This document shows positions 1 through 8,029 of a stretch of DNA of 30,660 nt, one piece after another. A program made the position numbers and the translations under genes. The notes under the pieces were generated by a model that worked only from the letters and a program-made list of their open reading frames with translations, did not search any database and was not told the DNA's origin. Each line of letters opens with the position of its first letter. Positions within the stretch are counted from its first letter, which is position 1. Source of the stretch: HXMU1420-2 sp040830545 (GTDB lineage: Bacteria; Pseudomonadota; Alphaproteobacteria; Rhodobacterales; Rhodobacteraceae); contig JBFOMB010000180.1 in assembly GCA_040830545.1 (NCBI GenBank), positions 1 to 30,660 on the forward strand. Reading direction: 5' to 3'.

Positions 1-126
1 CGGGTGTATCCGCCGCGGGGCAACATGATCCGCGATGCGGTGCGCAAACCCGTGACGGTTCTGGAAGGCGCGGTCAGCGCGGCCAAGCCGGAACCGGTGG
101 GTTCACAGGGTGGGAATTCCGGCTGA
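1..126 (+). CDS. 3' end of an unrecognised protein (partial)
   Basis: Frame 1 is open from the window edge to a TGA at 124-126 and gives 41 residues, beginning RVYPPRGNMIRDAVRKPVTV and ending in a Gly/Ser/Gln-rich tail. The tail looks like a disordered C-terminus. The gene lies on the same strand as the ATP synthase operon, about 276 bases upstream of it. That gap suggests a separate transcription unit. I do not recognise the family and too little is visible to assign a role. It is called coding because the frame is open with ordinary codon choice right up to the stop, but a 126-base open frame could arise by chance. Confidence 0.45.
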   Translation, partial: RVYPPRGNMIRDAVRKPVTVLEGAVSAAKPEPVGSQGGNSG

Positions 127-402
127 TTGGGGGCTGACTCGAGCGCAGATCGGCGTTTTTGAGGGCAGATTCCGACCACTATTTGTGGTGCAAACGGTCG
201 CACTTTGTTTAACTGTATGTAAACACTAATTTTTCCGTCGGAATGCGACCACTTAATGATTGTTGCGACAACGGGGGGGCTCTGTTACATCCACGCTGAT
301 TTTGATGTCGTGCGTTCTGCGCGATGACTTTCACGCCCCCAGTGATACAGTCGGCGCAATCCGATAGCCCACTGGCTGGGGCCACGAACCGGAAGGGTGG
401 AC
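127..402 (+). promoter_or_regulatory. Upstream region of the atp operon
   Basis: This non-coding stretch separates the upstream partial gene from atpH and should hold the promoter and leader of the F1 operon. It is AT-richer than the flanks around 200-235. A small hairpin, ACCAC-N5-GTGGT, sits at 175-189 without a following T run, so it is not a clear terminator. GGTCGCA at 197-203 and TGCGACC at 244-250 form a spaced inverted repeat around the AT-rich core. I see no convincing -35/-10 pair. A promoter here is an inference from gene layout. Confidence 0.3.
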
Positions 403-963
403 GTGTCCGAAGCTGCTTCGATTTCCGCACAAATCGCGGAACGCTATGCCACCGCGATCTTTGAGATCGCGAAGGAAAACAATAATCTCGATGGGCTTGA
501 AGCTGGGGTGAACGACCTGGCCGAGGCGCTGGATGGCAGCGACGAGCTGTCGGCGCTGATCCGTTCGCCGCTGGTCTCGCGCGAAGATCAGGGCAACGCC
601 ATGAAGGCGCTGGCCGCCGCGATGAACCTGGCACCGGTGATGCAGAACGCTCTGGCCCTGATGGCCGAGAATCGCCGCCTGTTCGTGCTGCCGCAACTGA
701 TCCAGTCCCTGCGCGAAGCGCTGGCGGCGGAACGCGGTGAGGTCACGGCAGACGTGGTCAGCGCCAAGCCGCTGACCAAGGCACAAACCGAAAAACTCTC
801 TGCCACGCTGAAAGACCGCGTTGGCAAGGACGTTACAATTCACGCAACCGTCGATGACAGCCTCATCGGCGGTCTTGTTGTCAAAGTGGGCTCGAAGATG
901 ATCGACACGTCGATCCGCTCCAAGCTCAGCTCCCTCCAGAATGCAATGAAAGAGGTCGGATAA
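403..963 (+). CDS. atpH: ATP synthase F1 subunit delta
   Basis: This is the delta subunit of the F1 sector, part of the peripheral stalk that holds the alpha3/beta3 head to the membrane Fo sector (OSCP family, 186 aa, normal length). The N-terminal helical domain starts ISAQIAERYATAIFEIAKE, and the C-terminal part includes the family stretch GGLVVKVGSKMIDTSIRSKL. Two in-frame GTG codons lie at 397 and 403. I chose 403 because the GGAAGGG at 391-397 is then five bases upstream, while it would overlap a start at 397. It is the first gene of atpHAGDC, and its TAA directly abuts the ATG of atpA, which suggests translational coupling. No Fo genes are adjacent, as is usual in this group. Confidence 0.95.
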   Translation: MSEAASISAQIAERYATAIFEIAKENNNLDGLEAGVNDLAEALDGSDELSALIRSPLVSREDQGNAMKALAAAMNLAPVMQNALALMAENRRLFVLPQLIQSLREALAAERGEVTADVVSAKPLTKAQTEKLSATLKDRVGKDVTIHATVDDSLIGGLVVKVGSKMIDTSIRSKLSSLQNAMKEVG

Positions 964-2502
964 ATGGGTATCCAAGCAGCAGAGATTTCTGCGATCCTGA
1001 AGGACCAGATCAAGAATTTCGGCCAGGAGGCCGAAGTGGCCGAAGTGGGTCGTGTGCTGAATGTTGGCGACGGTATCGCCCGCGTTTACGGCCTCGACAA
1101 CGTGCAGGCCGGTGAGATGGTCGAATTCCCGGGCGGCATCATGGGGATGGCGCTGAACCTGGAAAGCGACAACGTCGGCGTCGTGATCTTCGGCTCGGAC
1201 CGGGACATCAAAGAAGGCGACACGGTCAAGCGCACGAACTCCATCGTGGACGTTCCCGCCGGTGACGCGCTGCTGGGCCGCGTTGTTGACCCGCTGGGCA
1301 ACCCGCTGGACGGCAAAGGCCCTATCGAGGCGGCAGAGCGTCTGGTTGCAGACGTTAAGGCGCCGGGCATCATCCCGCGTAAATCGGTGCACGAACCGAT
1401 GGCGACGGGCCTGAAATCCATCGACGCGATGATCCCGATTGGCCGTGGCCAGCGCGAGCTGATCATTGGTGACCGTCAGACCGGTAAAACTGCGGTGGCT
1501 CTGGACACGATCCTGAACCAGAAAGCGTATAACGACGCTGCTGGCGACGACGAAGGCAAGAAACTGTACTGCGTCTACGTTGCGGTTGGTCAGAAGCGTT
1601 CGACCGTTGCGCAGCTGGTGAAGAAGCTGGAAGAAACCGGCGCGATGGAATACTCCATCGTTGTGGCCGCAACCGCGTCCGACCCGGCACCGATGCAGTT
1701 CCTGGCACCTTACGCGGCAACCGCGATGGCGGAATTCTTCCGTGACAATGGCCGCCACGCGCTGATCATCTATGATGACCTGTCCAAGCAGGCCGTTGCC
1801 TATCGTCAGATGTCCCTGCTGCTGCGCCGCCCGCCGGGCCGCGAAGCTTATCCGGGTGACGTTTTCTACCTGCACTCGCGTCTGCTGGAGCGCTCGGCAA
1901 AGCTGCACGAAGATTTCGGCGCAGGGTCGCTGACCGCGCTGCCGATCATCGAAACCCAGGGTGGCGACGTTTCGGCGTTTATTCCGACCAACGTGATCTC
2001 GATCACCGACGGCCAGATCTTCCTGGAAACCGAACTGTTCTATCAGGGTATCCGTCCGGCTGTGAACACCGGTCTGTCGGTGTCGCGTGTGGGTTCCTCG
2101 GCTCAGACCAACTCGATGAAATCGGTTGCGGGTCCGGTGAAACTGTCGCTGGCGCAGTACCGCGAAATGGCCGCCTTTGCGCAGTTCGGGTCCGACCTGG
2201 ACGCTGCAACCCAGCAGCTGCTGGCACGTGGCGCACGTCTGACCGAGCTGATGAAGCAGCCGCAGTATTCGCCGCTGACCAACGCTGAAATCGTCTGCGT
2301 CATCTATGCGGGCACCTCCGGCTACCTGGACGGCGTCGATGTCAACGAAGTCGGCCGCTGGGAAGCGGGCCTGATCACGCATATGCGTGGCAAAGGCGCG
2401 GACGTCCTGGAGTGGATCACCAACGAAGATCCCAAGATCAAGGGCGAAGCCGAAGACAAACTCAAGGCAGCGATCGACGACTACGCCGCCACGTTCGCAT
2501 AA
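964..2502 (+). CDS. atpA: ATP synthase F1 subunit alpha
   Basis: This is the non-catalytic nucleotide-binding alpha subunit of F1, 512 aa, full length. The Walker A loop GDRQTGKT is at residues 169-176, followed by the Walker B strand ALIIYDD and the alpha/beta family signature PAVNTGLSVSRVGSSAQ near residue 365. The N-terminal beta-barrel domain and the C-terminal helical domain (LLARGARLTELMKQPQYSPL) are both present. The ATG follows the atpH stop with no gap. AAGGAGAGAG after its own stop is the ribosome binding site for atpG, 15 bases downstream. Nothing is truncated or odd. Confidence 0.98.
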   Translation: MGIQAAEISAILKDQIKNFGQEAEVAEVGRVLNVGDGIARVYGLDNVQAGEMVEFPGGIMGMALNLESDNVGVVIFGSDRDIKEGDTVKRTNSIVDVPAGDALLGRVVDPLGNPLDGKGPIEAAERLVADVKAPGIIPRKSVHEPMATGLKSIDAMIPIGRGQRELIIGDRQTGKTAVALDTILNQKAYNDAAGDDEGKKLYCVYVAVGQKRSTVAQLVKKLEETGAMEYSIVVAATASDPAPMQFLAPYAATAMAEFFRDNGRHALIIYDDLSKQAVAYRQMSLLLRRPPGREAYPGDVFYLHSRLLERSAKLHEDFGAGSLTALPIIETQGGDVSAFIPTNVISITDGQIFLETELFYQGIRPAVNTGLSVSRVGSSAQTNSMKSVAGPVKLSLAQYREMAAFAQFGSDLDAATQQLLARGARLTELMKQPQYSPLTNAEIVCVIYAGTSGYLDGVDVNEVGRWEAGLITHMRGKGADVLEWITNEDPKIKGEAEDKLKAAIDDYAATFA

Positions 2503-2517
2503 GGAGAGAGTTGGGAC

Positions 2518-3390
2518 ATGCCTTCTCTCAAGGACCTGAAAAACCGGATCGAGTCGGTCAAATCGACCCGCAAGATCACCAAGGCCATGCAGATGGTGGC
2601 CGCCGCGAAACTGCGGCGGGCACAGGAAGCGGCCGAAGAGGCACGCCCATATGCCGAACGGTTCAATGCCGTGATGGCGGGGCTGGCTGCGTCGGTCGGT
2701 GGCAACGAAAGTGCACCCAAACTGCTGTCGGGCACCGGCAGCGATCAGGTGCACCTGCTGATCGTCCTGACGGCAGAACGCGGGCTGTGCGGGGGCTTCA
2801 ACTCCAACATCGCCAAGCTGGCCAAGCAGAAGGCCGCCGAGTTGTCGGCGGCTGGCAAAACCGTGAAGATCCTGACCGTTGGCAAAAAAGGTCGCGATCA
2901 GCTGAAACGGGAATGGGCGGATAACTTTGTCGGTCACATCGACCTGAGCGAAGTGAAAAAGATCGGCTATGGAAACGCGCAGGATGTGGCGCGTGATGTT
3001 CTGGGCCGCTTTGACGCAGGCGAATTCGACGTGGCGACACTGTTCTATGCGCAGTTCGTGAACGTGGTCAGCCAGATCCCGACAGCCCAGCAGATCATCC
3101 CGGCCGAGTTCGAAGCCGACGAAGGTGGCGAAAGCGCCTTTTACGACTACGAACCGGACGAAGAGGCAATCCTTGCTGATCTGCTGCCGCGTGGTGTGGC
3201 AACCCAGATCTTCAGCGGCTTGCTGGAAAACGGGGCCTCGGAGCAGGGCGCGCGGATGTCCGCGATGGACAATGCGACACGCAACGCGGGTGACATGATC
3301 GAAAAGCTGACGATCCAGTACAACCGCTCGCGTCAGGCCGTGATCACCAACGAGCTGATTGAAATTATTTCCGGCGCGGAAGCGCTGTAA
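2518..3390 (+). CDS. atpG: ATP synthase F1 subunit gamma
   Basis: This is the central rotor shaft of F1, 290 aa, the usual length. The N-terminal helix (MPSLKDLKNRIESVKSTRKITKAMQMVAAAKLRRAQ, here noted only by its start MPSLKDLKNRIESVKSTRKI) and the C-terminal helix carrying MSAMDNATRNAGDMIEKLT are the paired coiled coil that turns inside the alpha/beta ring. The Rossmann-like middle domain includes the LTAERGLCGGFNSN motif. It is preceded by a strong AAGGAGAGAG and lies 15 bases after atpA and 18 bases before atpD. It is an ordinary member of the operon. Confidence 0.97.
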   Translation: MPSLKDLKNRIESVKSTRKITKAMQMVAAAKLRRAQEAAEEARPYAERFNAVMAGLAASVGGNESAPKLLSGTGSDQVHLLIVLTAERGLCGGFNSNIAKLAKQKAAELSAAGKTVKILTVGKKGRDQLKREWADNFVGHIDLSEVKKIGYGNAQDVARDVLGRFDAGEFDVATLFYAQFVNVVSQIPTAQQIIPAEFEADEGGESAFYDYEPDEEAILADLLPRGVATQIFSGLLENGASEQGARMSAMDNATRNAGDMIEKLTIQYNRSRQAVITNELIEIISGAEAL

Positions 3391-3408
3391 GAAAACCGGA
3401 GACGAAAC

Positions 3409-4833
3409 ATGGCAACCTCAAAAGGCAAGGTCACGCAGATCATCGGCGCCGTCGTCGACGTGCAGTTCGATGGCGAGCTGCCCGAGATCCTGAACTCGCT
3501 GGAATGTGACAACAACGGCAAGCGGCTGGTTCTGGAAGTCGCCCAGCACCTGGGTGAAAACACCGTCCGCGCCATCGCAATGGATGCAACCGAAGGTCTG
3601 GTGCGCGGTCAGGACGTGACCGACACCGGTGGTGCGATCACCGTGCCCGTTGGCACGGCAACCCTGGGCCGCATCCTGAACGTGACCGGCGACCCGATTG
3701 ACGAAAAGGGCCCGGTTGAAGCGGACGAACATCGCCCGATCCACGCCGATGCGCCTGACTTCTCTGAACAGGCGACCGAGGCGGAAATCCTGGTCACCGG
3801 CATCAAGGTTGTAGACCTGCTGGCCCCTTACGCGAAGGGCGGTAAAATCGGCCTCTTCGGTGGTGCCGGTGTGGGCAAGACGGTTCTGATCCCGGAACTG
3901 ATCAACAACATCGCAAAGGTGCACTCGGGTCTGTCCGTGTTCGCTGGTGTGGGCGAGCGGACGCGTGAGGGCAACGACCTTTACCACGAAATGATCGAAT
4001 CCGGCGTTCTGACCCCGGACAACCTGCCCGATTCCAAAATCGCGCTGGTGTTCGGTCAGATGAACGAGCCTCCGGGTGCCCGTGCACGTATTGCGCTGAC
4101 CGGCCTGACCTTGGCCGAACAGTTCCGCGATGCAACCGGGACCGACGTTCTGTTCTTCGTCGACAACATCTTCCGCTTTACCCAGGCCGGTTCGGAAATG
4201 TCCGCTCTGCTGGGTCGTATCCCGTCCGCGGTGGGTTACCAGCCGACGCTGGCCACCGACATGGGTGCGATGCAGGAACGCATTACCTCGACCAAGAACG
4301 GGTCGATCACCTCGATCCAGGCCGTGTACGTGCCTGCGGACGACCTTACCGACCCCGCACCGGCAACGACCTTTGCGCACCTCGACGCAACGACCGTTTT
4401 GAACCGCGCGATTTCCGAGCTGGGCATTTACCCGGCCGTGGACCCGCTCGATTCGACCTCGCGTTTGATGGACCCGCAGGTGATTGGCGAAGAACACTAC
4501 AACGTGGCACGCGACGTGCAGGGCATCCTGCAGAAGTACAAGTCGCTGCAGGACATCATCGCCATTCTGGGGATGGACGAACTGTCGGAAGAGGACAAGC
4601 TGACCGTTGCGCGTGCGCGCAAGATCCAGCGTTTCCTGTCCCAGCCGTTCGACGTGGCCAAAGTGTTCACCGGTTCCGACGGCGTTCAGGTGCCGCTGGA
4701 AGAAACCATCGCCTCGTTCAAGGCGGTTGTGGCCGGCGAATACGATCACCTTCCCGAAGCAGCCTTCTACATGGTTGGCGGCATCTCGGAAGTGATCGCC
4801 AAGGCCGAAAAGATGGCTGCGGAAGCCGCGTAA
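3409..4833 (+). CDS. atpD: ATP synthase F1 subunit beta
   Basis: This is the catalytic beta subunit of F1, 474 aa, full length, making ATP from ADP and phosphate. The P-loop GGAGVGKT is at residues 151-158. The catalytic glutamate lies in the GERTREG stretch, the Walker B strand is DVLFFVDNIF, and the family signature PSAVGYQPTLATDMG follows. The C-terminal region contains the conserved acidic loop DELSEED. The start is the ATG 18 bases after the atpG stop, preceded by a GGAGACG ribosome binding site. A 599-codon open frame on the opposite strand across this gene is a codon-bias shadow and was left out. Confidence 0.98.
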   Translation: MATSKGKVTQIIGAVVDVQFDGELPEILNSLECDNNGKRLVLEVAQHLGENTVRAIAMDATEGLVRGQDVTDTGGAITVPVGTATLGRILNVTGDPIDEKGPVEADEHRPIHADAPDFSEQATEAEILVTGIKVVDLLAPYAKGGKIGLFGGAGVGKTVLIPELINNIAKVHSGLSVFAGVGERTREGNDLYHEMIESGVLTPDNLPDSKIALVFGQMNEPPGARARIALTGLTLAEQFRDATGTDVLFFVDNIFRFTQAGSEMSALLGRIPSAVGYQPTLATDMGAMQERITSTKNGSITSIQAVYVPADDLTDPAPATTFAHLDATTVLNRAISELGIYPAVDPLDSTSRLMDPQVIGEEHYNVARDVQGILQKYKSLQDIIAILGMDELSEEDKLTVARARKIQRFLSQPFDVAKVFTGSDGVQVPLEETIASFKAVVAGEYDHLPEAAFYMVGGISEVIAKAEKMAAEAA

Positions 4834-4842
4834 GGAGCGGAC

Positions 4843-5238
4843 ATGGCTGACATGATGCAATTCGACCTTGTAAGCCCCGAGCGGCGGCTGGCCTCTTTGG
4901 AAGTGACGGCCGTGTCGATCCCGGGTGCCGAGGGCGACATGACGGCGATGGCGGGCCACATGCCCACCATCACCACCTTGCGTCCCGGTATCCTCCGGGT
5001 CGAGGGCGCGTCGGGCACCGAGGAATACGTGGTGTCTGGTGGTTTCGCAGAAATCAACGCGGCAGCGACCTCCGTTCTGGCGGAAAAGGCTGTGGCGCGC
5101 GCGGACGTGACCAAGGAGTTCCTGGACAGCTTGCGTCAGGAAGCTGAGGCCGCACACGAGGCGGCAGAGCACCACGTGAAGGACGCGACCGCCAAAACGT
5201 TGGCTGACCTCGCCCATCTGGCCGAGGCCATGGTCTGA
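4843..5238 (+). CDS. atpC: ATP synthase F1 subunit epsilon
   Basis: This is the epsilon subunit of F1, 131 aa, which sits on the rotor and can inhibit ATP hydrolysis. The N-terminal beta-sandwich is clear: FDLVSPERRL, then the family stretch GAEGDMTAMAGHMPTITTL, then SGGFAEI. The C-terminal part is a predicted helical region rich in Ala and Glu. AAGGAGCGG between the atpD stop and this ATG is its ribosome binding site, nine bases after atpD. It is the last gene of the operon and is followed within 30 bases by an intrinsic terminator. Confidence 0.96.
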   Translation: MADMMQFDLVSPERRLASLEVTAVSIPGAEGDMTAMAGHMPTITTLRPGILRVEGASGTEEYVVSGGFAEINAAATSVLAEKAVARADVTKEFLDSLRQEAEAAHEAAEHHVKDATAKTLADLAHLAEAMV

Positions 5239-5266
5239 ACGCCAGGCGTTGAATGAGATTTCGGAT

Positions 5267-5298
5267 ACCGGCCCCGATGTGGGCCGGTTTTCGTTTTT
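5267..5298 (+). terminator. Intrinsic terminator of the atp operon
   Basis: An 8-bp perfect stem, ACCGGCCC (5267-5274) pairing with GGGCCGGT (5281-5288), encloses a six-base loop and runs into TTTTCGTTTTT. It starts 28 bases after the atpC stop. The GC-rich stem plus T tract is the classic rho-independent form and should end the atpHAGDC transcript. Confidence 0.9.
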
Positions 5299-5464
5299 GG
5301 CAGAACGTTGTTAGCTGAACCCTTAGAGCCGTGTTTCGGGCTGTTGCTCTGTTCCTTCAGTGTTGCGGGAAACGCACAAATCCACTTCCTATCGCGGGAT
5401 TAGTTGTGGTGGGGCGATCATACGCAACTTTTCGTAAAATTTACTTTGCGTAAATGGCAGGAAT

Positions 5465-5476
5465 TGCAAAGTTGCA
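5465..5476. promoter_or_regulatory. Short palindrome upstream of the lectin-domain gene
   Basis: TGCAA-AG-TTGCA is a perfect 5-bp inverted repeat with a two-base centre, lying 34 bases upstream of the ATG at 5510. The surrounding 5400-5500 stretch is the AT-rich part of this gap and should contain the promoter of the small downstream gene. It could be a regulator site, but 10 matched bases can occur by chance. The rest of 5299-5509 holds nothing else I can support. Confidence 0.2.
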
Positions 5477-5509
5477 CAAAGAATAGACTCCTCACTGACT
5501 GAACCCACA

Positions 5510-5860
5510 ATGCAAAGAATTCGCTCCCAACTCGTCGGACTGGACGGCGGCGATCTCTCGATTTTCTCGGACTTCGAAGACGGTGGGGAAATGTGGACGG
5601 GGCGAGGGCCGCGGGAGAAACGCTGCGCAATCGAATTCTCAGATGCATTCGCCAAACCCCCGCGCGTTCAAGCGACGATTTCGCTTTGGGATGCTGACAC
5701 CAGTGTTTCAATCCGCGCCGAAGTGGTGGCCGAGAACGTCACCAACACCGGCTGTGACATTGTGTTCCGCACTTGGGGCGATTCCCGGTTCGCGCGTATC
5801 AGGGTGGCGTGGACAGCAATCGGAGAACTGCCCGACCCGGATGTCTGGGAATTGTACTGA
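5510..5860 (+). CDS. H-type lectin domain protein
   Basis: This 116-residue protein has an H-type lectin domain over roughly residues 40-106. The recognisable stretch runs from FSDAFAKPPRVQATISLWD through VTNTGCDIVFRTWGDSR to the closing tryptophan of VAWTAIGE. The domain family was named from snail agglutinin and binds carbohydrate (N-acetylgalactosamine in the eukaryotic members). The N-terminal stretch ending DFEDGGEMWTGRGPREKR is, as I recall, typical of the small roseobacter versions. There is no signal peptide, so location is uncertain. The ATG at 5510 lacks a strong ribosome binding site but fits the family length. It stands alone between the atp terminator and convergent prs. Sugar binding in bacteria is inferred, not shown. 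Confidence 0.8.
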   Translation: MQRIRSQLVGLDGGDLSIFSDFEDGGEMWTGRGPREKRCAIEFSDAFAKPPRVQATISLWDADTSVSIRAEVVAENVTNTGCDIVFRTWGDSRFARIRVAWTAIGELPDPDVWELY

Positions 5861-5879
5861 ACCCACAACACACGATACC

Positions 5880-5906
5880 GCAGCCCCGGACTTGATCCGT
5901 GGCCTC
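5880..5906. repeat. Copy 1 of a GC-rich palindromic intergenic repeat
   Basis: The sequence GCAGCCCCGGACTTGATCCG followed by TGGCCTC matches the copy at 26598-26624 at 25 of 27 positions. It lies between the convergent lectin-domain gene and prs. Its palindrome (GCCCCGGA facing TCCGTGGC) has one mismatch compared with the other copies. It may form a hairpin in either transcript, but there is no T run. Confidence 0.6.
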
Positions 5907-5931
5907 CTGGTTTCACGCTGACGCAGGCTGG

Positions 5932-6951
5932 TCAGCTTGCCGCGTACATGGGCTCGTAAATCGGGGTCAGGGTCGTGTCGTCAAACAGTGACGATACCGA
6001 CGTGCCGTTCCAGATGTTCAAAATCGCCTGCGCGAAGATCGGGGCCATCGGAACGACACGGATATTAGCCGTGTTCTGAACCTTTTCCGTGGGCGCGATG
6101 CTGTCGGTGATGACAAGCGATTTCATAACAGAATTGGTCACGCGCTCTACCGCCGGATCGCTCAGCACGCCGTGGCTGATATAGGCGTGAACCTCGCGTG
6201 CGCCGCTGTTCATCAGCAATTCTGCCGCCTTGCAGAGCGTTCCTGCTGTGTCGCAAATGTCATCGACGATCAGGCAGATCTTGTCCTCGACATTGCCGAT
6301 CACGGTCATCTCAGCCACTTCCCCGGCCTTTTCGCGACGTTTGTCCACGATGGACAGGGGTGCTTCGATCCGTTTGGCCAGTTCGCGCGCACGCGCCACT
6401 CCGCCCACGTCCGGCGACACGACCATCAAATCATCCATGTTGGCGCGAAATTGCGATTTGATGTCCAGCGCGAAGACCGGGCTGGCATAGAGGTTGTCGA
6501 CCGGGATGTCGAAGAAGCCCTGAATCTGCGCTGCGTGCAGGTCCATGGTCAGCACCCGTTCGATCCCGGCCTCGACCAGCATGTTCGCCACCAGCTTCGC
6601 GGAAATCGGTGTGCGGGCCTTTGTGCGGCGGTCCTGACGGGCATAGCCGAAATAGGGGATCACAGCGGTGATGCGTTGCGCGGACGAGCGGCGCAGTGCA
6701 TCTGCTATGATCAACAGCTCCATCAGGTTGTCATTTGCCGGGTTCGACGTCGGTTGGATGATGAACATGTCCTCCCCACGGACATTTTCAAACACTTCGA
6801 CAAAGATCTCACCGTCGTTGAACCGTTCGACGCGGGCATCGACCAGCCCGATATGTGCCCCCCGGTGCATGGTCATGCGGCGCGCGATGGCTTTGGCAAG
6901 AGACGGGTTAGCGTTCCCAGAAATCAGCTTGGGTTCGGTCAGTGTGGCCAT
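5932..6951 (-). CDS. prs: Ribose-phosphate pyrophosphokinase (PRPP synthetase)
   Basis: The enzyme transfers pyrophosphate from ATP to ribose-5-phosphate to make PRPP, used for nucleotides, histidine and tryptophan. At 339 aa it is a little longer than the typical 310-320. Visible motifs are the flexible-loop stretch RQDRRTKARTPISAKL (residues 106-120), the metal/ribose region DLHAAQIQGFFDIPVDNL, and the PRPP-binding loop VDDICDTAGTLCK (229-241). The reading frame is open 59 codons further upstream, but that extension looks random. The ATG at 6951 starts MATLTEPKLISG and has AGGGAAG about nine bases upstream. It is transcribed away from the hydrolase gene and converges on the lectin-domain gene. 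It feeds PRPP to the hisG product encoded later in this window. Confidence 0.96.
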   Translation of the reverse strand: MATLTEPKLISGNANPSLAKAIARRMTMHRGAHIGLVDARVERFNDGEIFVEVFENVRGEDMFIIQPTSNPANDNLMELLIIADALRRSSAQRITAVIPYFGYARQDRRTKARTPISAKLVANMLVEAGIERVLTMDLHAAQIQGFFDIPVDNLYASPVFALDIKSQFRANMDDLMVVSPDVGGVARARELAKRIEAPLSIVDKRREKAGEVAEMTVIGNVEDKICLIVDDICDTAGTLCKAAELLMNSGAREVHAYISHGVLSDPAVERVTNSVMKSLVITDSIAPTEKVQNTANIRVVPMAPIFAQAILNIWNGTSVSSLFDDTTLTPIYEPMYAAS

Positions 6952-7078
6952 GTAGAGCTTCCCTGAGCAGCACGAGGAATGTGACAGATTCGTGATGTTG
7001 ACACCGCTTACCACGCGCGTACCGTCGCGCAAAGCGTGCCCATCGGGAAAGACACGCAATGATGTGAGGACAGCGAAA

Positions 7079-7918
7079 TTGCAACACACGGACGGGCCGC
7101 GAAACGGATACAGGGCGGCAGGTGACATTCCTCAGCCGCTCGCTCATCGGATCATTGGGGACGGGCCGCGGCAGGTTCTGGCACTGCATTGCACCATTGG
7201 GTTTTCGGGCGTGTGGCGGGGGCTGGCTGAACAGTTCCCCGATTGTACATTCGTGGCACCAGACATGCTCTCACACGGGGCCAGCCCGGATTGGGACCGG
7301 GAAGGCGATTTTCAGGACCGGATGATGGAAGGCGTCTTACCTTTTCTGAATGGCAGGATGGACGTGATCGGTCATTCCTTTGGCGGTCTTCTGGCACTAC
7401 GGATTGCGGCGGAATTTCCGGAACAGGTGCGGTCACTCACCGTGGTGGAACCAGTATTTTTCGCTATTGCCGCCGAGGATGCGCCCGAGGTTCTGGCAGA
7501 AGAACGGCGGATGTCCAAGCCGGTGTTTGACGCGTTTGAAGCAGGGGACGAGCCGCTGGCCGCGCGTCGGTTCAACCGGATATGGGGGGATGCAGATGGG
7601 CCGCGTTGGCCCGATCTGCCAGAACGGACGCGGCAAGCAATGGTGCGCGGAATCCATGTGGTGAATGCCAGTGGTCCGGCTGTCATGGACCGTGTCGGGT
7701 TGTTGCAAAACGACCGGTTGGCTGTGGTGGATATGCCAGCGTTGATGTTGCGTGGCGCGCAATGTGAACCAATTGTCCCGGTCATCAATGACGGTCTGGC
7801 GCGACGGTTGAAACATGCGGAAAACGTCGCAATCCAAGGCGCGGGACACATGGTGCCAATCACGCATCCGGTCGAAACCGCCACTCACTTGCGGGCGCTT
7901 TTTGACCGCGCGCAGTAA
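7079..7918 (+). CDS. Alpha/beta-fold hydrolase
   Basis: This is an alpha/beta hydrolase of about 279 aa. The oxyanion region is VLALHCTIGFSGVW, the nucleophile elbow is GHSFGG (serine near residue 100), and the late catalytic histidine is in GAGHMVPITHP (near residue 257). A substrate cannot be assigned; esterase, lactonase or amide hydrolase are all possible. The start is uncertain. The frame is open back to GTG 6992 and ATG 6995, but those first codons do not look like protein and have no good ribosome binding site. I chose TTG 7079 because GAGGA ends eight bases before it. The homology probably begins near PLAHRIIG around 7135. Other candidates are GTG 7064 and ATG 6995. There is no signal peptide. 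It is divergent from prs and followed by a GntR regulator 111 bases later. Confidence 0.8.
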   Translation: MQHTDGPRNGYRAAGDIPQPLAHRIIGDGPRQVLALHCTIGFSGVWRGLAEQFPDCTFVAPDMLSHGASPDWDREGDFQDRMMEGVLPFLNGRMDVIGHSFGGLLALRIAAEFPEQVRSLTVVEPVFFAIAAEDAPEVLAEERRMSKPVFDAFEAGDEPLAARRFNRIWGDADGPRWPDLPERTRQAMVRGIHVVNASGPAVMDRVGLLQNDRLAVVDMPALMLRGAQCEPIVPVINDGLARRLKHAENVAIQGAGHMVPITHPVETATHLRALFDRAQ

Positions 7919-7977
7919 CGGCGTCCTGCCGGGCATTGCCTCCTGAACCCTGCGTCATGCTGGCCTGTATCGCTGAC

Positions 7978-8002
7978 TAGCCGTGAAAGACGATCACGGC
8001 TA
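7978..8002. promoter_or_regulatory. Perfect inverted repeat upstream of the GntR regulator gene
   Basis: TAGCCGTGA (7978-7986) and TCACGGCTA (7994-8002) form a perfect 9-bp inverted repeat around a seven-base spacer. The right end is 27 bases before the ATG at 8030. There is no T run, so it is not a terminator for the hydrolase gene. The size, symmetry and position fit an operator for a dimeric winged-helix regulator, most simply autoregulation by the GntR protein just downstream. That link is inference. Confidence 0.55.
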
Positions 8003-8029
8003 ACATGTTTGTACGACAAGCGAGACAAC

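Noticed and set aside
331..2937. 868-codon open frame on the minus strand opposite atpH, atpA and atpG
   Set aside because: It runs antisense to three highly conserved genes and its His/Arg/Gln-rich translation matches nothing. High-GC codon bias commonly keeps such shadow frames open.
3418..5217. 599-codon open frame opposite atpD and atpC
   Set aside because: Same shadow effect; the composition is His/Arg/Gly-rich and the sense frame is unquestionably the beta and epsilon subunits.
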